Shown one piece after another: positions 1 to 9,140 of a stretch of DNA of 64,000 bases. Both the position numbers and the translations under genes were made by a program. Origin of the DNA: an uncultured Allobosea sp. GTDB taxonomy: Bacteria; Pseudomonadota; Alphaproteobacteria; Rhizobiales; Beijerinckiaceae. The DNA lies in assembly GCF_945956895.1 (NCBI RefSeq), contig NZ_CAMFJF010000009.1:62001-126000 (forward strand), given 5' to 3'. Below the pieces are notes generated by a model, which was not told the origin of the DNA, searched no databases, and saw only the letters and a program-made list of their open reading frames with translations. How positions within the stretch are numbered: position 1 is the first letter of the stretch; every line of letters starts with the position of its first letter.

Positions 1-172
1 CAAGGGGAGAGGGGATAGCTGACGCTTGTTTCCGCCGCATCGCCTACGCGTGAATGCTCATCTCTCGGCACCGACCATTGTTGCTACGGCCATCCCGCAG
101 GCAACGATCGTTCCTGCCAATTGCAATATTTGAAACTTTCAATTACTTTTCGCCGGCAGCGGAGGAATTTCG

Positions 173-1327
173 ATGCTGCAGGACATTGCCGATTTCGCGC
201 CCACGCTTGAGGCTTGGCGCCGCGACCTTCATGCCCATCCCGAAATCGCCTTCCAGGAATTCCGAACGTCGGATTTCGTCGCGAAGACGCTCGCCTCCTT
301 CGGCATCGAGGTGCATCGCGGGCTCGGCGGCACCGGGCTCGTCGGCGTCATCGAGGGCGCGGCGGAAGGGCCGGCCATCGGCCTGCGCGCCGACATGGAC
401 GCATTGCCGATGGACGAGGATACCGGGCTCGACTACCGTTCCACCACCAAGAACCAGTTCCATGGCTGCGGCCATGACGGCCATACCGTGATGCTGCTCG
501 CCGCGGCGCGCCATCTTGCCGCCAATCCACCGAAGCGGGGCAAGGTTCATCTGATCTTCCAGCCGGCCGAGGAGATCGGCCAGGGCGCCGAGCGGATGAT
601 CGCCGATGGCTTGTTCGAGCGCTTCCCCTGCTCCGAGGTCTACGCGCTCCACACCATCCCGCTCTATGAGGAAGGCACCGCCGCGGTGCGTCCCGGCCCG
701 ACCCTGAGCGGCACGACCGTGTTCGAGATCACGATCAAGGGCAAGGGCGGCCACGGCGCGGCGCCTCATACGACCAATGACCCGCTGCAGGTGGCGGCGC
801 GGCTGGCGACCGAGATCTCCTCGATCGTCGGCCGCCATGTCGACCCGATGCAGCCGGCCGTGATCAGCCTCGGCAAGCTTATCGCCGGCACGGCCTCGAA
901 CATCATCCCCGACTCGGCCGAACTCAGCGGGACGATCCGCACCTATGATCCCGAGACGGAGGCGCGCATCGTCGACAAGCTCGATGCGGCCTGCCGCGGC
1001 TTCGCGCTGCTATCAGGCTGCACGATCACCTGCACAAGGAAGGCGAATTGCCCGCCTTGCCTCAACGATCCTCGCGCCGCCGCGGCTGCAGCCGCCGCGG
1101 CGGGACAGGTTCTCGGCGAGGCCAATGTGCAGACCGACCTCACACCCCTGCCCTTCTCCGACGATTTCGCGCTGATGCTGCGGCAATGGCCCGGCGCCTA
1201 TATCTTCCTCGGCCAGCCCGGCGCGATGTGCCACCACCCGACCTTCGATTTCGATGACCGGCTGCTGCCGGTCGGCGCCAGCATCCTGTGCCGCCTCGTC
1301 GAGCGCCAGACCGGAGCCAACGCATGA
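173..1327 (+). CDS. M20 family amidohydrolase (hippurate hydrolase-like)
   Basis: 384 aa ORF; M20 motifs such as 'GLRADMDALPMDEDTGLDY', 'HGCGHDGHTVMLL', 'FQPAEEIGQGAERMI'. Confidence 0.9.
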   Translation: MLQDIADFAPTLEAWRRDLHAHPEIAFQEFRTSDFVAKTLASFGIEVHRGLGGTGLVGVIEGAAEGPAIGLRADMDALPMDEDTGLDYRSTTKNQFHGCGHDGHTVMLLAAARHLAANPPKRGKVHLIFQPAEEIGQGAERMIADGLFERFPCSEVYALHTIPLYEEGTAAVRPGPTLSGTTVFEITIKGKGGHGAAPHTTNDPLQVAARLATEISSIVGRHVDPMQPAVISLGKLIAGTASNIIPDSAELSGTIRTYDPETEARIVDKLDAACRGFALLSGCTITCTRKANCPPCLNDPRAAAAAAAAAGQVLGEANVQTDLTPLPFSDDFALMLRQWPGAYIFLGQPGAMCHHPTFDFDDRLLPVGASILCRLVERQTGANA

Positions 1328-2619
1328 CCGCCGCCGCGATCCAGGGCGCCGAGCCGCGCTCCTCCGCCATGATCCGCCGTGCCGTGATCTCCTCGGTGAT
1401 CGGCAACGGCCTCGAATGGTACGACTTCCTAGTCTACGGCTTCTTTGCCACGATCATCGCGCAGGTCTTCTTCCCGACCTCCGATCCGCTGGTCTCGACA
1501 CTGCTCACAGCGGCGACCTTCGCGATCTCCTTCCTCGTCCGGCCGGCCGGCGGCGTACTGCTCTCGACCTATGCCGACCGCTTCGGCCGCAAGCCGATCC
1601 TGACGGTGATGATCCTGATCATGGGGTTCTCGACCGTGCTGATCGGCCTGACACCGGGCTATGCGGCGATCGGCATCCTCGCGCCGATCCTCGTCATCAT
1701 CGCGCGCATCCTGCAAGGCATCTCGGTCGGCGCCGAGTTCGCCTCCGCCACCGCCATGCTGGTCGAATATGCTCCGCCCGGCCGCAAGATGATGTTCGGC
1801 AGCTTTCAGATGTGCTCGCAGGCGCTGGCACTCGCGCTCGCGGCCTTCTCCGGCTACGCGCTGGCGACACTGCTCTCGCCCGCGGACCTGCAAGGCTGGG
1901 GCTGGCGCATTCCCTTCCTGCTGGGCTCGCTGATCACGCCGCTCGGCTTCTATATCCGCCGCTTCGTCGACGAATCCCCGGAATACGAGAAGGAGACCAA
2001 GCAGGGCGAAGGCCACACGCCCTTCCGCGCCGTGCTCGCAGAGCATCGCAACGCGCTGCTGCGCTGCTTCGGCATCATGATCCCCGGCACGGCCTCGAAC
2101 TATGTCTGGTTCATCTTCCTGCCGGGCTATGTCATCCGCCAGCTCAAGCTGCCCTTCACCAGCGCCATGCTGAGCTCGCTGATCGGCGGCATCCTGCTCT
2201 TCATCTTCGTGCCGATCATGGGCCATCTCGCCGATCGCTGGAGCGCCTTCCGCGTCTGGCTCGCGGGCATGCTGAGCTTCGCGCTGCTCTCCTACCCGCT
2301 GCTGGCCTATGTCGTGGCGGAGCCGAGCTTCGAGCGGCTTTTGACCGCGCAGGCGATCTGCGCGCTCTCGATCGCCGCGATCTGGGCGCCGACACCGGGC
2401 CTCCTCGCCGGCATGTTCCCGACGCAGGTGCGCTCGACCGGCATGTCGATCGCCTACAATGTCGTCGTGCTGCTGTTCGGCGGGCTCGCGCCCTTCACCC
2501 TGACCTGGCTCGTGGCCAAGACCGGTTCCGATATGGTGCCGTCCTATTACCTCCTCGCCTGCACGGCGTTGTCCCTGCTCGCGCTGAGCCTGGCGAACCG
2601 GAAGCGCACGCAAGGTTGA
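1324..2619 (+). CDS. MFS transporter (metabolite:proton symporter type)
   Basis: ORF 1288..2619; ATG at 1324 overlaps upstream stop (ATGA); 'GNGLEWYDFLVYGFFA', 'RPAGGVLLSTYADRFGRKPIL'; multiple TM segments. Confidence 0.88.
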   Translation: MTAAAIQGAEPRSSAMIRRAVISSVIGNGLEWYDFLVYGFFATIIAQVFFPTSDPLVSTLLTAATFAISFLVRPAGGVLLSTYADRFGRKPILTVMILIMGFSTVLIGLTPGYAAIGILAPILVIIARILQGISVGAEFASATAMLVEYAPPGRKMMFGSFQMCSQALALALAAFSGYALATLLSPADLQGWGWRIPFLLGSLITPLGFYIRRFVDESPEYEKETKQGEGHTPFRAVLAEHRNALLRCFGIMIPGTASNYVWFIFLPGYVIRQLKLPFTSAMLSSLIGGILLFIFVPIMGHLADRWSAFRVWLAGMLSFALLSYPLLAYVVAEPSFERLLTAQAICALSIAAIWAPTPGLLAGMFPTQVRSTGMSIAYNVVVLLFGGLAPFTLTWLVAKTGSDMVPSYYLLACTALSLLALSLANRKRTQG

Positions 2620-2632
2620 GCAAGGGAGCAAG

Positions 2633-3058
2633 ATGGCCCGCGACTCGTTCCTGACCTTCCGGCTCGATCAGTTGAGCCAGACCGCGATGGCGAAGGCCTC
2701 GCAGGTCTACAGGGAGCAGGTCGGCCTCAATATCCGCGAGTTGCGGGTGCTGCGGGCCATCGGCGACCAACCGGGCTTGTCGTCCCGGACCGTGTCGGAA
2801 GCGACCTTCATCGAGCAGACGCTGGTCTCGAAGCATCTGCGCAAGCTGGTCGATGCCGGCCTCGTCCAGCGCGCGCTGGAAAGCACCGATGCGCGGCGCG
2901 TGGCCCTGCACCTGACGGCGCAGGGCCACACCATCCGCGAAGAGGCCGACCGGCTCGGCGAGGATATGGAACGCGATTTCCTCTCCGTGCTGACGCCGGA
3001 AGAGCTCGACCTGTTCAACCGCTGCATCGACAAGCTGCGCCGCTGGGGCGCTCCCTGA
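2633..3058 (+). CDS. MarR family transcriptional regulator
   Basis: 141 aa; winged-helix pattern 'LRVLRAIGDQPGLSSRTVSEATFIEQTLVSKHLRKLVDAGLVQR'. Confidence 0.85.
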   Translation: MARDSFLTFRLDQLSQTAMAKASQVYREQVGLNIRELRVLRAIGDQPGLSSRTVSEATFIEQTLVSKHLRKLVDAGLVQRALESTDARRVALHLTAQGHTIREEADRLGEDMERDFLSVLTPEELDLFNRCIDKLRRWGAP

Positions 3059-3133
3059 ACCGGGAGCCGGCTTCCGCCAGCGCTCCGCCCATGGTTAGGT
3101 GCGCTCCCGCCGCGCCTGCCCTTTGAGTCCGCC

Positions 3134-4027
3134 ATGACGTCCGAATCCGGCTTTACCTCCCGCTTCGTCAGCGCCAGCGACGGGCTCAAGCTGCACTTTC
3201 GCGATTACGGCCCGCTCGCGGCAACTGCGCTGCCGGTGATCTGCCTGCCCGGCTTCGCCCGTACTGCCGCCGATTTCCATGAAGTGGCGCTGGCGCTCGC
3301 CGACGACGAGACCAAGCCGCGGCGCGTACTCGCGCTCGACTATCGCGGTCGTGGGCTCTCCGAATACGACAAGAACTGGAAGAACTACGATATCCGGATC
3401 GAGCTCGACGACCTCGTCCAGGTTCTGGTCGCGACCGGTACCGAGCAGGCTGTCTTCGTCGGCACCTCGCGCGGTGGCCTTTTGACCATGGCGCTGGCGG
3501 CGGCGCGGCCGGCCCCGATCCGTGGCGTCGTCTTCAACGATGTCGGCCCGGTGATCGACGCGCGCGGCCTGCTGCGCATCCGCGGCTATGTCGGCAAGCT
3601 GCCGGTGCCGCGCAGTTTCCAGGAGGGCGCGGAGATCCTGAAACGGCTCTCCGACCAGCAATTTCCCGCGCTGGGCGAGGTGGAATGGGAGATGATGGCG
3701 CGCCGCACCTGGACGGACCGCGACGGCGCGCTCAGGCCCGATTACGATGTCAGGCTGATGAAGGGGCTGGAGGAGCTCGATCTCGAGGCGCCGCTGCCGG
3801 TGCTCTGGACTTATTTCGACGCGCTCAAGGCCGTGCCGATGCTGGCGATCCGCGGTGGCAATTCCGACCTGCTGGCCGAGAAGACCCTGGAGGAGATGGC
3901 GGAGCGCCATCCCGATTGCGAGATCTACACCGCGCCCGGCCAGGGCCACGCCCCGCTGCTCGGCTCGAAGGACATGATCCGGCGGATCGCCAAGCTGATC
4001 GCCCGGGCCGAACGCCGCGCGGCCTGA
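3134..4027 (+). CDS. alpha/beta hydrolase
   Basis: 297 aa; nucleophile elbow 'VGTSRGG', 'ICLPGFARTAADF', C-terminal 'GQGHAPLL'. Confidence 0.85.
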   Translation: MTSESGFTSRFVSASDGLKLHFRDYGPLAATALPVICLPGFARTAADFHEVALALADDETKPRRVLALDYRGRGLSEYDKNWKNYDIRIELDDLVQVLVATGTEQAVFVGTSRGGLLTMALAAARPAPIRGVVFNDVGPVIDARGLLRIRGYVGKLPVPRSFQEGAEILKRLSDQQFPALGEVEWEMMARRTWTDRDGALRPDYDVRLMKGLEELDLEAPLPVLWTYFDALKAVPMLAIRGGNSDLLAEKTLEEMAERHPDCEIYTAPGQGHAPLLGSKDMIRRIAKLIARAERRAA

Positions 4028-4033
4028 TCCGGG

Positions 4034-4792
4034 TCAGGGTTTCGGGCGCTTGGCCTTGGCCTTCTCCGTGGTAATCGCCGCGACATTGTCCTGCCCGCCC
4101 GAGCCGTCGTCGCGCGAGGTTTCGACCTCGCCTGCCTTGGCGCGCCTCGCGAATTCCGTCTCGGCCCCGGCCGCCAGCAGCTTGGCCTGCCCGACCCAGT
4201 CCTCGCGCTCGATCCGGCCGGGAAAGGCAAGGTAGCCGCCGACCCATTCGACATTCGCGGGCGTCCAGCCCGCGACCTGTTCGAAATGCCAGATGCCGAG
4301 GCCGTGCAGGCGCCCCTCGTTCTGCCGGCCGATGCCCTTGATGAGCTTCAGGTCATCGGGTTTGTCGTCGCGCGCGGTGATAAGCCCGGCCGGGCGCTGT
4401 CCGGGCAAGTCCGCCTCGTTCTCGACCGGCGGCAGTCCGGCTGCAGGCGGCGAGGCCAGCGGAGCGCTCGCGGCGACCGCTGCCTGCGGCGCCGTCACGG
4501 GCTCGGCAGCCGTCTGCGAAGCTCTCGGTTTGCGCAGGAGACCGGCGCAGACGCATCCGGCCCAGTAGACGGCCGTGAACAGCAGCGCCGTCTCGACCCA
4601 GGTCGCCGCCATGCCGTTCAGGAACTGGAGCCAGGTTAGCGCTGCACCGATTGCCCAGAGCACGGCGACAACGGTCCAGGCGCCGCTCCAGAACCGGGCC
4701 TTGCCGCCGTCATGGCTGATCCAGCCCATGGCGAAGCCCAGGCCGAAGGCGGCGAGCAGGAACCAGAGAAACTGGCTGGCGAGATAGAGCAT
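4034..4792 (-). CDS. hypothetical membrane protein with C-terminal helix-hairpin-helix-like domain
   Basis: 252 aa; N-terminal TM segments, C-terminal 'DDLKLIKGIGRQNEGRLHGLGIWHFEQVAGWTPANVEWV'. Confidence 0.75.
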   Translation of the reverse strand: MLYLASQFLWFLLAAFGLGFAMGWISHDGGKARFWSGAWTVVAVLWAIGAALTWLQFLNGMAATWVETALLFTAVYWAGCVCAGLLRKPRASQTAAEPVTAPQAAVAASAPLASPPAAGLPPVENEADLPGQRPAGLITARDDKPDDLKLIKGIGRQNEGRLHGLGIWHFEQVAGWTPANVEWVGGYLAFPGRIEREDWVGQAKLLAAGAETEFARRAKAGEVETSRDDGSGGQDNVAAITTEKAKAKRPKP

Positions 4793-4801
4793 GTCCGCCT
4801 C

Positions 4802-7144
4802 CTACTTCGCCACGGTGAACTGAACACGGCGATTCATCGCGCGCGCTTCCGGCGCCTCATACGACACGAGCGGGCGCGTGCTGCCATAGCCCTTGACCGC
4901 AAGCTTGCCGGGCTCGATGCCGCGCCGCACCAACTCGTCGCGCACGCGCAGGGCCCGGCGCAGCGACAGGTCCATGTTGTCGAAGCCGCGCCGCTCTCCG
5001 TCTCGGTTGGCATGTCCCTCGATGACGATCGGGGAACCCGGACACTTCTTCAGGATGGCCGCCGCCTCGCCGATGACGCGCTCGGTCGTGACATCGAGCT
5101 CGACGACCGAGGTCCCCTGGCCGAACAGCACCGTGTTGCGCCTGGTCAAGCCGTCGAGATCGTTCTGGCAGCTCGCAGGCGGGTCGACCACGCAGCCGGT
5201 CTGGCGCAGCTCCACGACCGCATCGACCTTGAAACCGGGCGGCAGGCCGGTAGCGGCGCTGGTCTCGACCTCGCTCTTGATCAGGTCGCGGCAGGTCAAT
5301 CCGCGCAGCGTGACACGGTCGTCCACCACCGATGCGGAGCCGAGGTCGAGGCGCAGCAGATCGGCGAGCACGGCGCGGGCCGCTTCGGCAAAGCCAGCCG
5401 GGGCACCGGGAACCAGCGTCGTCGCATCCTCGAAACGGCCCTTAAGAGGAGAATCCGCGACCAGAGCCTGCAACACTCCCTGCATCGCCTGATCGGGCAG
5501 ATATCCCGAGAGCCGCAGGCCGGTGCGGTCCGCCGATAGCGACAGGCCGTAAGGCCGCACGACGACGTTGTCCGGCATGGCAGCCAAGGCCAGACCGGCC
5601 GGAGCACGGCTCGCGAGAAGATCGCGCAAGGCCGCAAGGCTCGCGGCATCCGCCATCTCACCCGCGATTGCGAAAGCCTTCTCTCTGATCGACACCGACC
5701 CCGCCCGCAGCTTGGACAGCGCCTCCAGCGCAAAACCGGTGGAAGCCCGCAGGTCGAGCTCGGATCGCAGCGCCGGCTCGATCGCCGCAAGGTCCTCGAC
5801 GGACACTTCGCCGAAAATGCGGCGCGCCGTGGCCAGAACATCCCTGCGCACCGCCTCGTCCGGCAGCTTTCCGTTCAGGCGGACCCCCCTTTCGTTACGG
5901 GTCGCGCTCCACTCCAGCGGAACCGGCGCCACCGCGCGTGGGGCAGCCACCGATGCACCTGCCGGCGGGTTGGCGGCTGCGCCCTGCGGCGGCGCCGGCG
6001 CGGGCGCTGGAGCAGAACCTTCCGGCTTCGGCGAAGCCGGCAGGACATCGTTCAGGATCAATCCCGGCACCTCGGGCATCGGCACGACGACCGGCACCGG
6101 CGGCGGGGGCGCCGGAGGGCACTCGATCGTGGCGCGCGCGACCGAATCCGGGCCATCCATCTGGGCGATCTGCAGTCGCAAGGCCAAGCAGGCATCATAG
6201 GCCTGCGGCCCCCTTCCCGTCAGGGCGTAGTCCCCGCCGTCGAGCTCGGCCTTTCCGTCGCGCAGCCGCGCCAGATCCCCGAGGGCGCGCGTCACCTTCG
6301 CGAGGAAAGCCGAGGGCGCCCCGAGCGCCGGCTTCATCTCGTCGCGAAGGGCCGTCCCCGCACCGAAAGCCAGCCGCGCCGCCGCGAGAATCTGCTCGCG
6401 GGCCTCCCGATCCGGATAGAGGCCACGCATCACCAGCCCGCCGCCCGCCTCGTGTTCGACGCTCCAGCGATAGGGCGTCACGGTCGGAGGTTCGAGATCG
6501 CATTTGACCGCGCGGAAACCCGGACGTTCTGCGCGCGGCTGTGCAGCTTCCAGATCAAGGAACGAATCCGAACTGGCGGCTTTCCCCTCGATGCAGAAGC
6601 GGCCATCGTCGAGCGAGACCCGGCCGGAAGCCAGTTTCGGCAATTCGGCGAGCATCGCCACGGCCATCGCAGCAAAGCCCTCCGGCGCCCCAAAGGCGAC
6701 CGCCTGGCGATCATCGATCCGCAGGCCGGGCAAGGCTGCCGATGCCACCGCCGCGTTGGCCGCCGCCGTATCGAGATCCGGCACGAAGCCGCCGAGCGTC
6801 ACCATGTCGGATCGGCGGTTGGCGAACCAGGAATAGGGCTTCTGGGCAACGACCTGCGAGAGGCCGCCGAGCGTGCGGCGCACGCCAAACTCACCATGCA
6901 GGCGGGCCATCGCCTTGTTCGCGCCGTCGGAGGACAGGACCTCGCCGCCGATGGTGACATCCCGACCATCGACTTGAGCCACGATGGGGCGTGCGCCCGG
7001 CGCCGTGCCGGCAGCCGCCGCGACGGCCTGTTCGGCACGCAAGCCGACATCGCGCTCGATCGCGGTATCGAGCGCGAGATTTCCAGCTCCCCACAGCAAG
7101 CCCAGTGGGATCAGCCCCCAGAGCCAACGCGCCGGTTGAGACAT
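4802..7144 (-). CDS. OmpA-family protein with repeated BON-like modules
   Basis: 780 aa; C-terminal OmpA motif 'IVIEGHANRDGERRGFDNMDLSLRRALRVRDELVRRGIEPGKLAVKGYGSTRPL'; repeated 'L.G.LPD...R..LLA.A' segments. Confidence 0.8.
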   Translation of the reverse strand: MSQPARWLWGLIPLGLLWGAGNLALDTAIERDVGLRAEQAVAAAAGTAPGARPIVAQVDGRDVTIGGEVLSSDGANKAMARLHGEFGVRRTLGGLSQVVAQKPYSWFANRRSDMVTLGGFVPDLDTAAANAAVASAALPGLRIDDRQAVAFGAPEGFAAMAVAMLAELPKLASGRVSLDDGRFCIEGKAASSDSFLDLEAAQPRAERPGFRAVKCDLEPPTVTPYRWSVEHEAGGGLVMRGLYPDREAREQILAAARLAFGAGTALRDEMKPALGAPSAFLAKVTRALGDLARLRDGKAELDGGDYALTGRGPQAYDACLALRLQIAQMDGPDSVARATIECPPAPPPPVPVVVPMPEVPGLILNDVLPASPKPEGSAPAPAPAPPQGAAANPPAGASVAAPRAVAPVPLEWSATRNERGVRLNGKLPDEAVRRDVLATARRIFGEVSVEDLAAIEPALRSELDLRASTGFALEALSKLRAGSVSIREKAFAIAGEMADAASLAALRDLLASRAPAGLALAAMPDNVVVRPYGLSLSADRTGLRLSGYLPDQAMQGVLQALVADSPLKGRFEDATTLVPGAPAGFAEAARAVLADLLRLDLGSASVVDDRVTLRGLTCRDLIKSEVETSAATGLPPGFKVDAVVELRQTGCVVDPPASCQNDLDGLTRRNTVLFGQGTSVVELDVTTERVIGEAAAILKKCPGSPIVIEGHANRDGERRGFDNMDLSLRRALRVRDELVRRGIEPGKLAVKGYGSTRPLVSYEAPEARAMNRRVQFTVAK

Positions 7145-7360
7145 GCACAGCCCCCCGCCTGCGTGGACCCGAAGGTTTCACGCGGCACTCACGATTGGGA
7201 GCGCTCTCGGTTTTTCAAAGGCTTATCGAGCGATCCGCAGATATCGATTCAGCGAAGGCTCGGCGCCATTCCACTGACGGAACGGTCGCCGGAGCATTCA
7301 TGCGAGATCATGACCGAAGGCAATGGGGGGCCGTCAACAGCGAGACCGGACAACCCACAT

Positions 7361-7393
7361 AAAAAAGAAGCCCCGGGTTTCCCCGGGGCTTCC
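7361..7393 (-). terminator. Rho-independent terminator of the porin gene
   Basis: GAAGCCCCGGG/CCCGGGGCTTC hairpin; on minus strand followed by TTTTTT, directly after the porin stop. Confidence 0.85.
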
Positions 7394-7414
7394 TGACTAA
7401 AGATCGGAAACCGA

Positions 7415-8734
7415 TCAGAAGTCGCGCTGGATGCGCAGACGGCCGCTCCAGGCGTCGTCCGACTTGGTCATGACGCCGACCGGACGGCCAGCCGCCTGAA
7501 CGAAGTTCTTGACCCGGGCGTTGGCGTAGAGAATCTCGACGCCGATGTCGAGACCGGCAACCGGCGACCAGATCAGGTTCGAACCGACGCGCCACTCGAC
7601 CGGATCCAAGCCGACGGCGTTGACCGCGCCGATGCCGTTGGCGTAGTCCAGCTTCGAGTACGAACCATACACGGCCTGCCGGATCGTGGGGGTCCAGTAG
7701 TGCAGGAAGCCGGCGGTCAGGGCGTAGCCCTTGGTCAGCTTGACCGAGCCGAGCGTGTTGACGTTGGCGTCGGAGTTCGTGATCAGCAGACGGCCGACGT
7801 TCGTGTTGGCACCCCAGGTCGAGCCGGCGCTGTTGCCGCCGTAGCCGAGATAGGAGAGACCGCCTTCGGCGTAAGCAGCCTGCAGCCAGAGCTCGTCGCC
7901 AGCGGCGAGCATGGGCAGGTTGATCTTGACGCCGGCCTGCAGGGCGAAGCCGGTCTTGTCGCCCGAGCCGACGCCGACGCTGGCGAGGGTCTTGCGCTGG
8001 AACACGGCGCCCGACAGCTGAGCGGAGCCCCAGCCCTGAGCGACGTTCAACGAACCGACGAGATCCGGATAGTCCGAACCGCCCTGAACGAAGTTGCCGT
8101 TGGCGACGCGATGCTCGTTGGAGTCTTCGAGGGCCAGGGTGGCCGAGAAGCCGCCGCCGAAGGTGGCGGTGTAGGCGAGCAGATTGACGCCGTTGTCCGA
8201 GCCACGGATCGGGCCGTAGTTCAGAGCGTCAGCGTAGAAGTCGAAGAACGACTGCGAACGACCAGCGGTGATCGGGCCGAACTGGATGAAGGCACGATCG
8301 AGACCGACCGAGGTGCCGCCAGCGCCGCCCTGAGTGGCGGTGTACTGCGGGCCGGTCGAGTTCACGCCCTGGCCATACGAGCCGTTCGAGACGGTGGTGT
8401 CGACACGGACGAAGGTGCGCAGCGTGCCATAGGCAGTCTGGTTACGAGCGTCGATGTAGATACGACCGCGAGCGCGCATGCCGTACTGGTCCTGCGTGTC
8501 GAGGCCGATGCCGTTGAAGCGCTGCTGGACGAGGTACTCAGCGCGGACACGGCCGCCGACGCGGAGGCAGGTGTCGGTGCCCGGGATATAGAAGAAGCCG
8601 GCGCCGAAAGCGGAGCAGACACGAACGTATTCGACCGGAGCGGCCTTCCGCGAGGGAAGGTCGGCGGCCTGAGCCCCGGCGACCGCGGCGATGCCGGCGG
8701 CGGAACCGAGGAGGAGGCTCTTGACGAGCTTCAT
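7415..8734 (-). CDS. porin (Omp2a/2b, Porin_2 family)
   Basis: 439 aa; signal peptide 'MKLVKSLLLGSAAGIAAVAGAQAADLPSRKAAPVEYVRVCSAFGAGFFYIPGTDTCLRVGGRVRAEY', C-terminal aromatic 'LRIQRDF'. Confidence 0.93.
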   Translation of the reverse strand: MKLVKSLLLGSAAGIAAVAGAQAADLPSRKAAPVEYVRVCSAFGAGFFYIPGTDTCLRVGGRVRAEYLVQQRFNGIGLDTQDQYGMRARGRIYIDARNQTAYGTLRTFVRVDTTVSNGSYGQGVNSTGPQYTATQGGAGGTSVGLDRAFIQFGPITAGRSQSFFDFYADALNYGPIRGSDNGVNLLAYTATFGGGFSATLALEDSNEHRVANGNFVQGGSDYPDLVGSLNVAQGWGSAQLSGAVFQRKTLASVGVGSGDKTGFALQAGVKINLPMLAAGDELWLQAAYAEGGLSYLGYGGNSAGSTWGANTNVGRLLITNSDANVNTLGSVKLTKGYALTAGFLHYWTPTIRQAVYGSYSKLDYANGIGAVNAVGLDPVEWRVGSNLIWSPVAGLDIGVEILYANARVKNFVQAAGRPVGVMTKSDDAWSGRLRIQRDF

Positions 8735-9140
8735 TTGGTAACCTCCAAAAGAGTTTCGAGACCCTCGGGCTTCAGCCTGCCCCCCGCCCCAAGCTTTCTA
8801 GCCTGATCGCAGAACCTGCCTATTCCCGGTCTTTCGCCTGCGTCACCGACCTATTTCGGAGGCGAAGGCGAAAAACAGCGACCGGGAACGTCCCGACGCA
8901 TTCCCACCATACGAAAGGCGCCCCGCCGATCAACCACGATCATCCGCCCGGACCGGGGAATGGGGTGCTTTGGAAACCGGTGTTGCAAGGGAGCCACGCT
9001 TTGACCGGCGAAATTCACGAAGCATTAACTCCAACGGCACCGCACAACCGGTTTTTGCCTTGCAAAGACGGGGGAATCGCACCGCGGAGAACGGACCTCG
9101 GGTCGAATCTCTTCAGAGCCTGATTCCCGTCGGCACGGGC

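Noticed and set aside
1254-2654. 466-aa ORF overlapping the MFS transporter in another frame
   Set aside because: Off-frame, Arg-rich product; the MFS frame (1324..2619) has clear TM topology and motifs.
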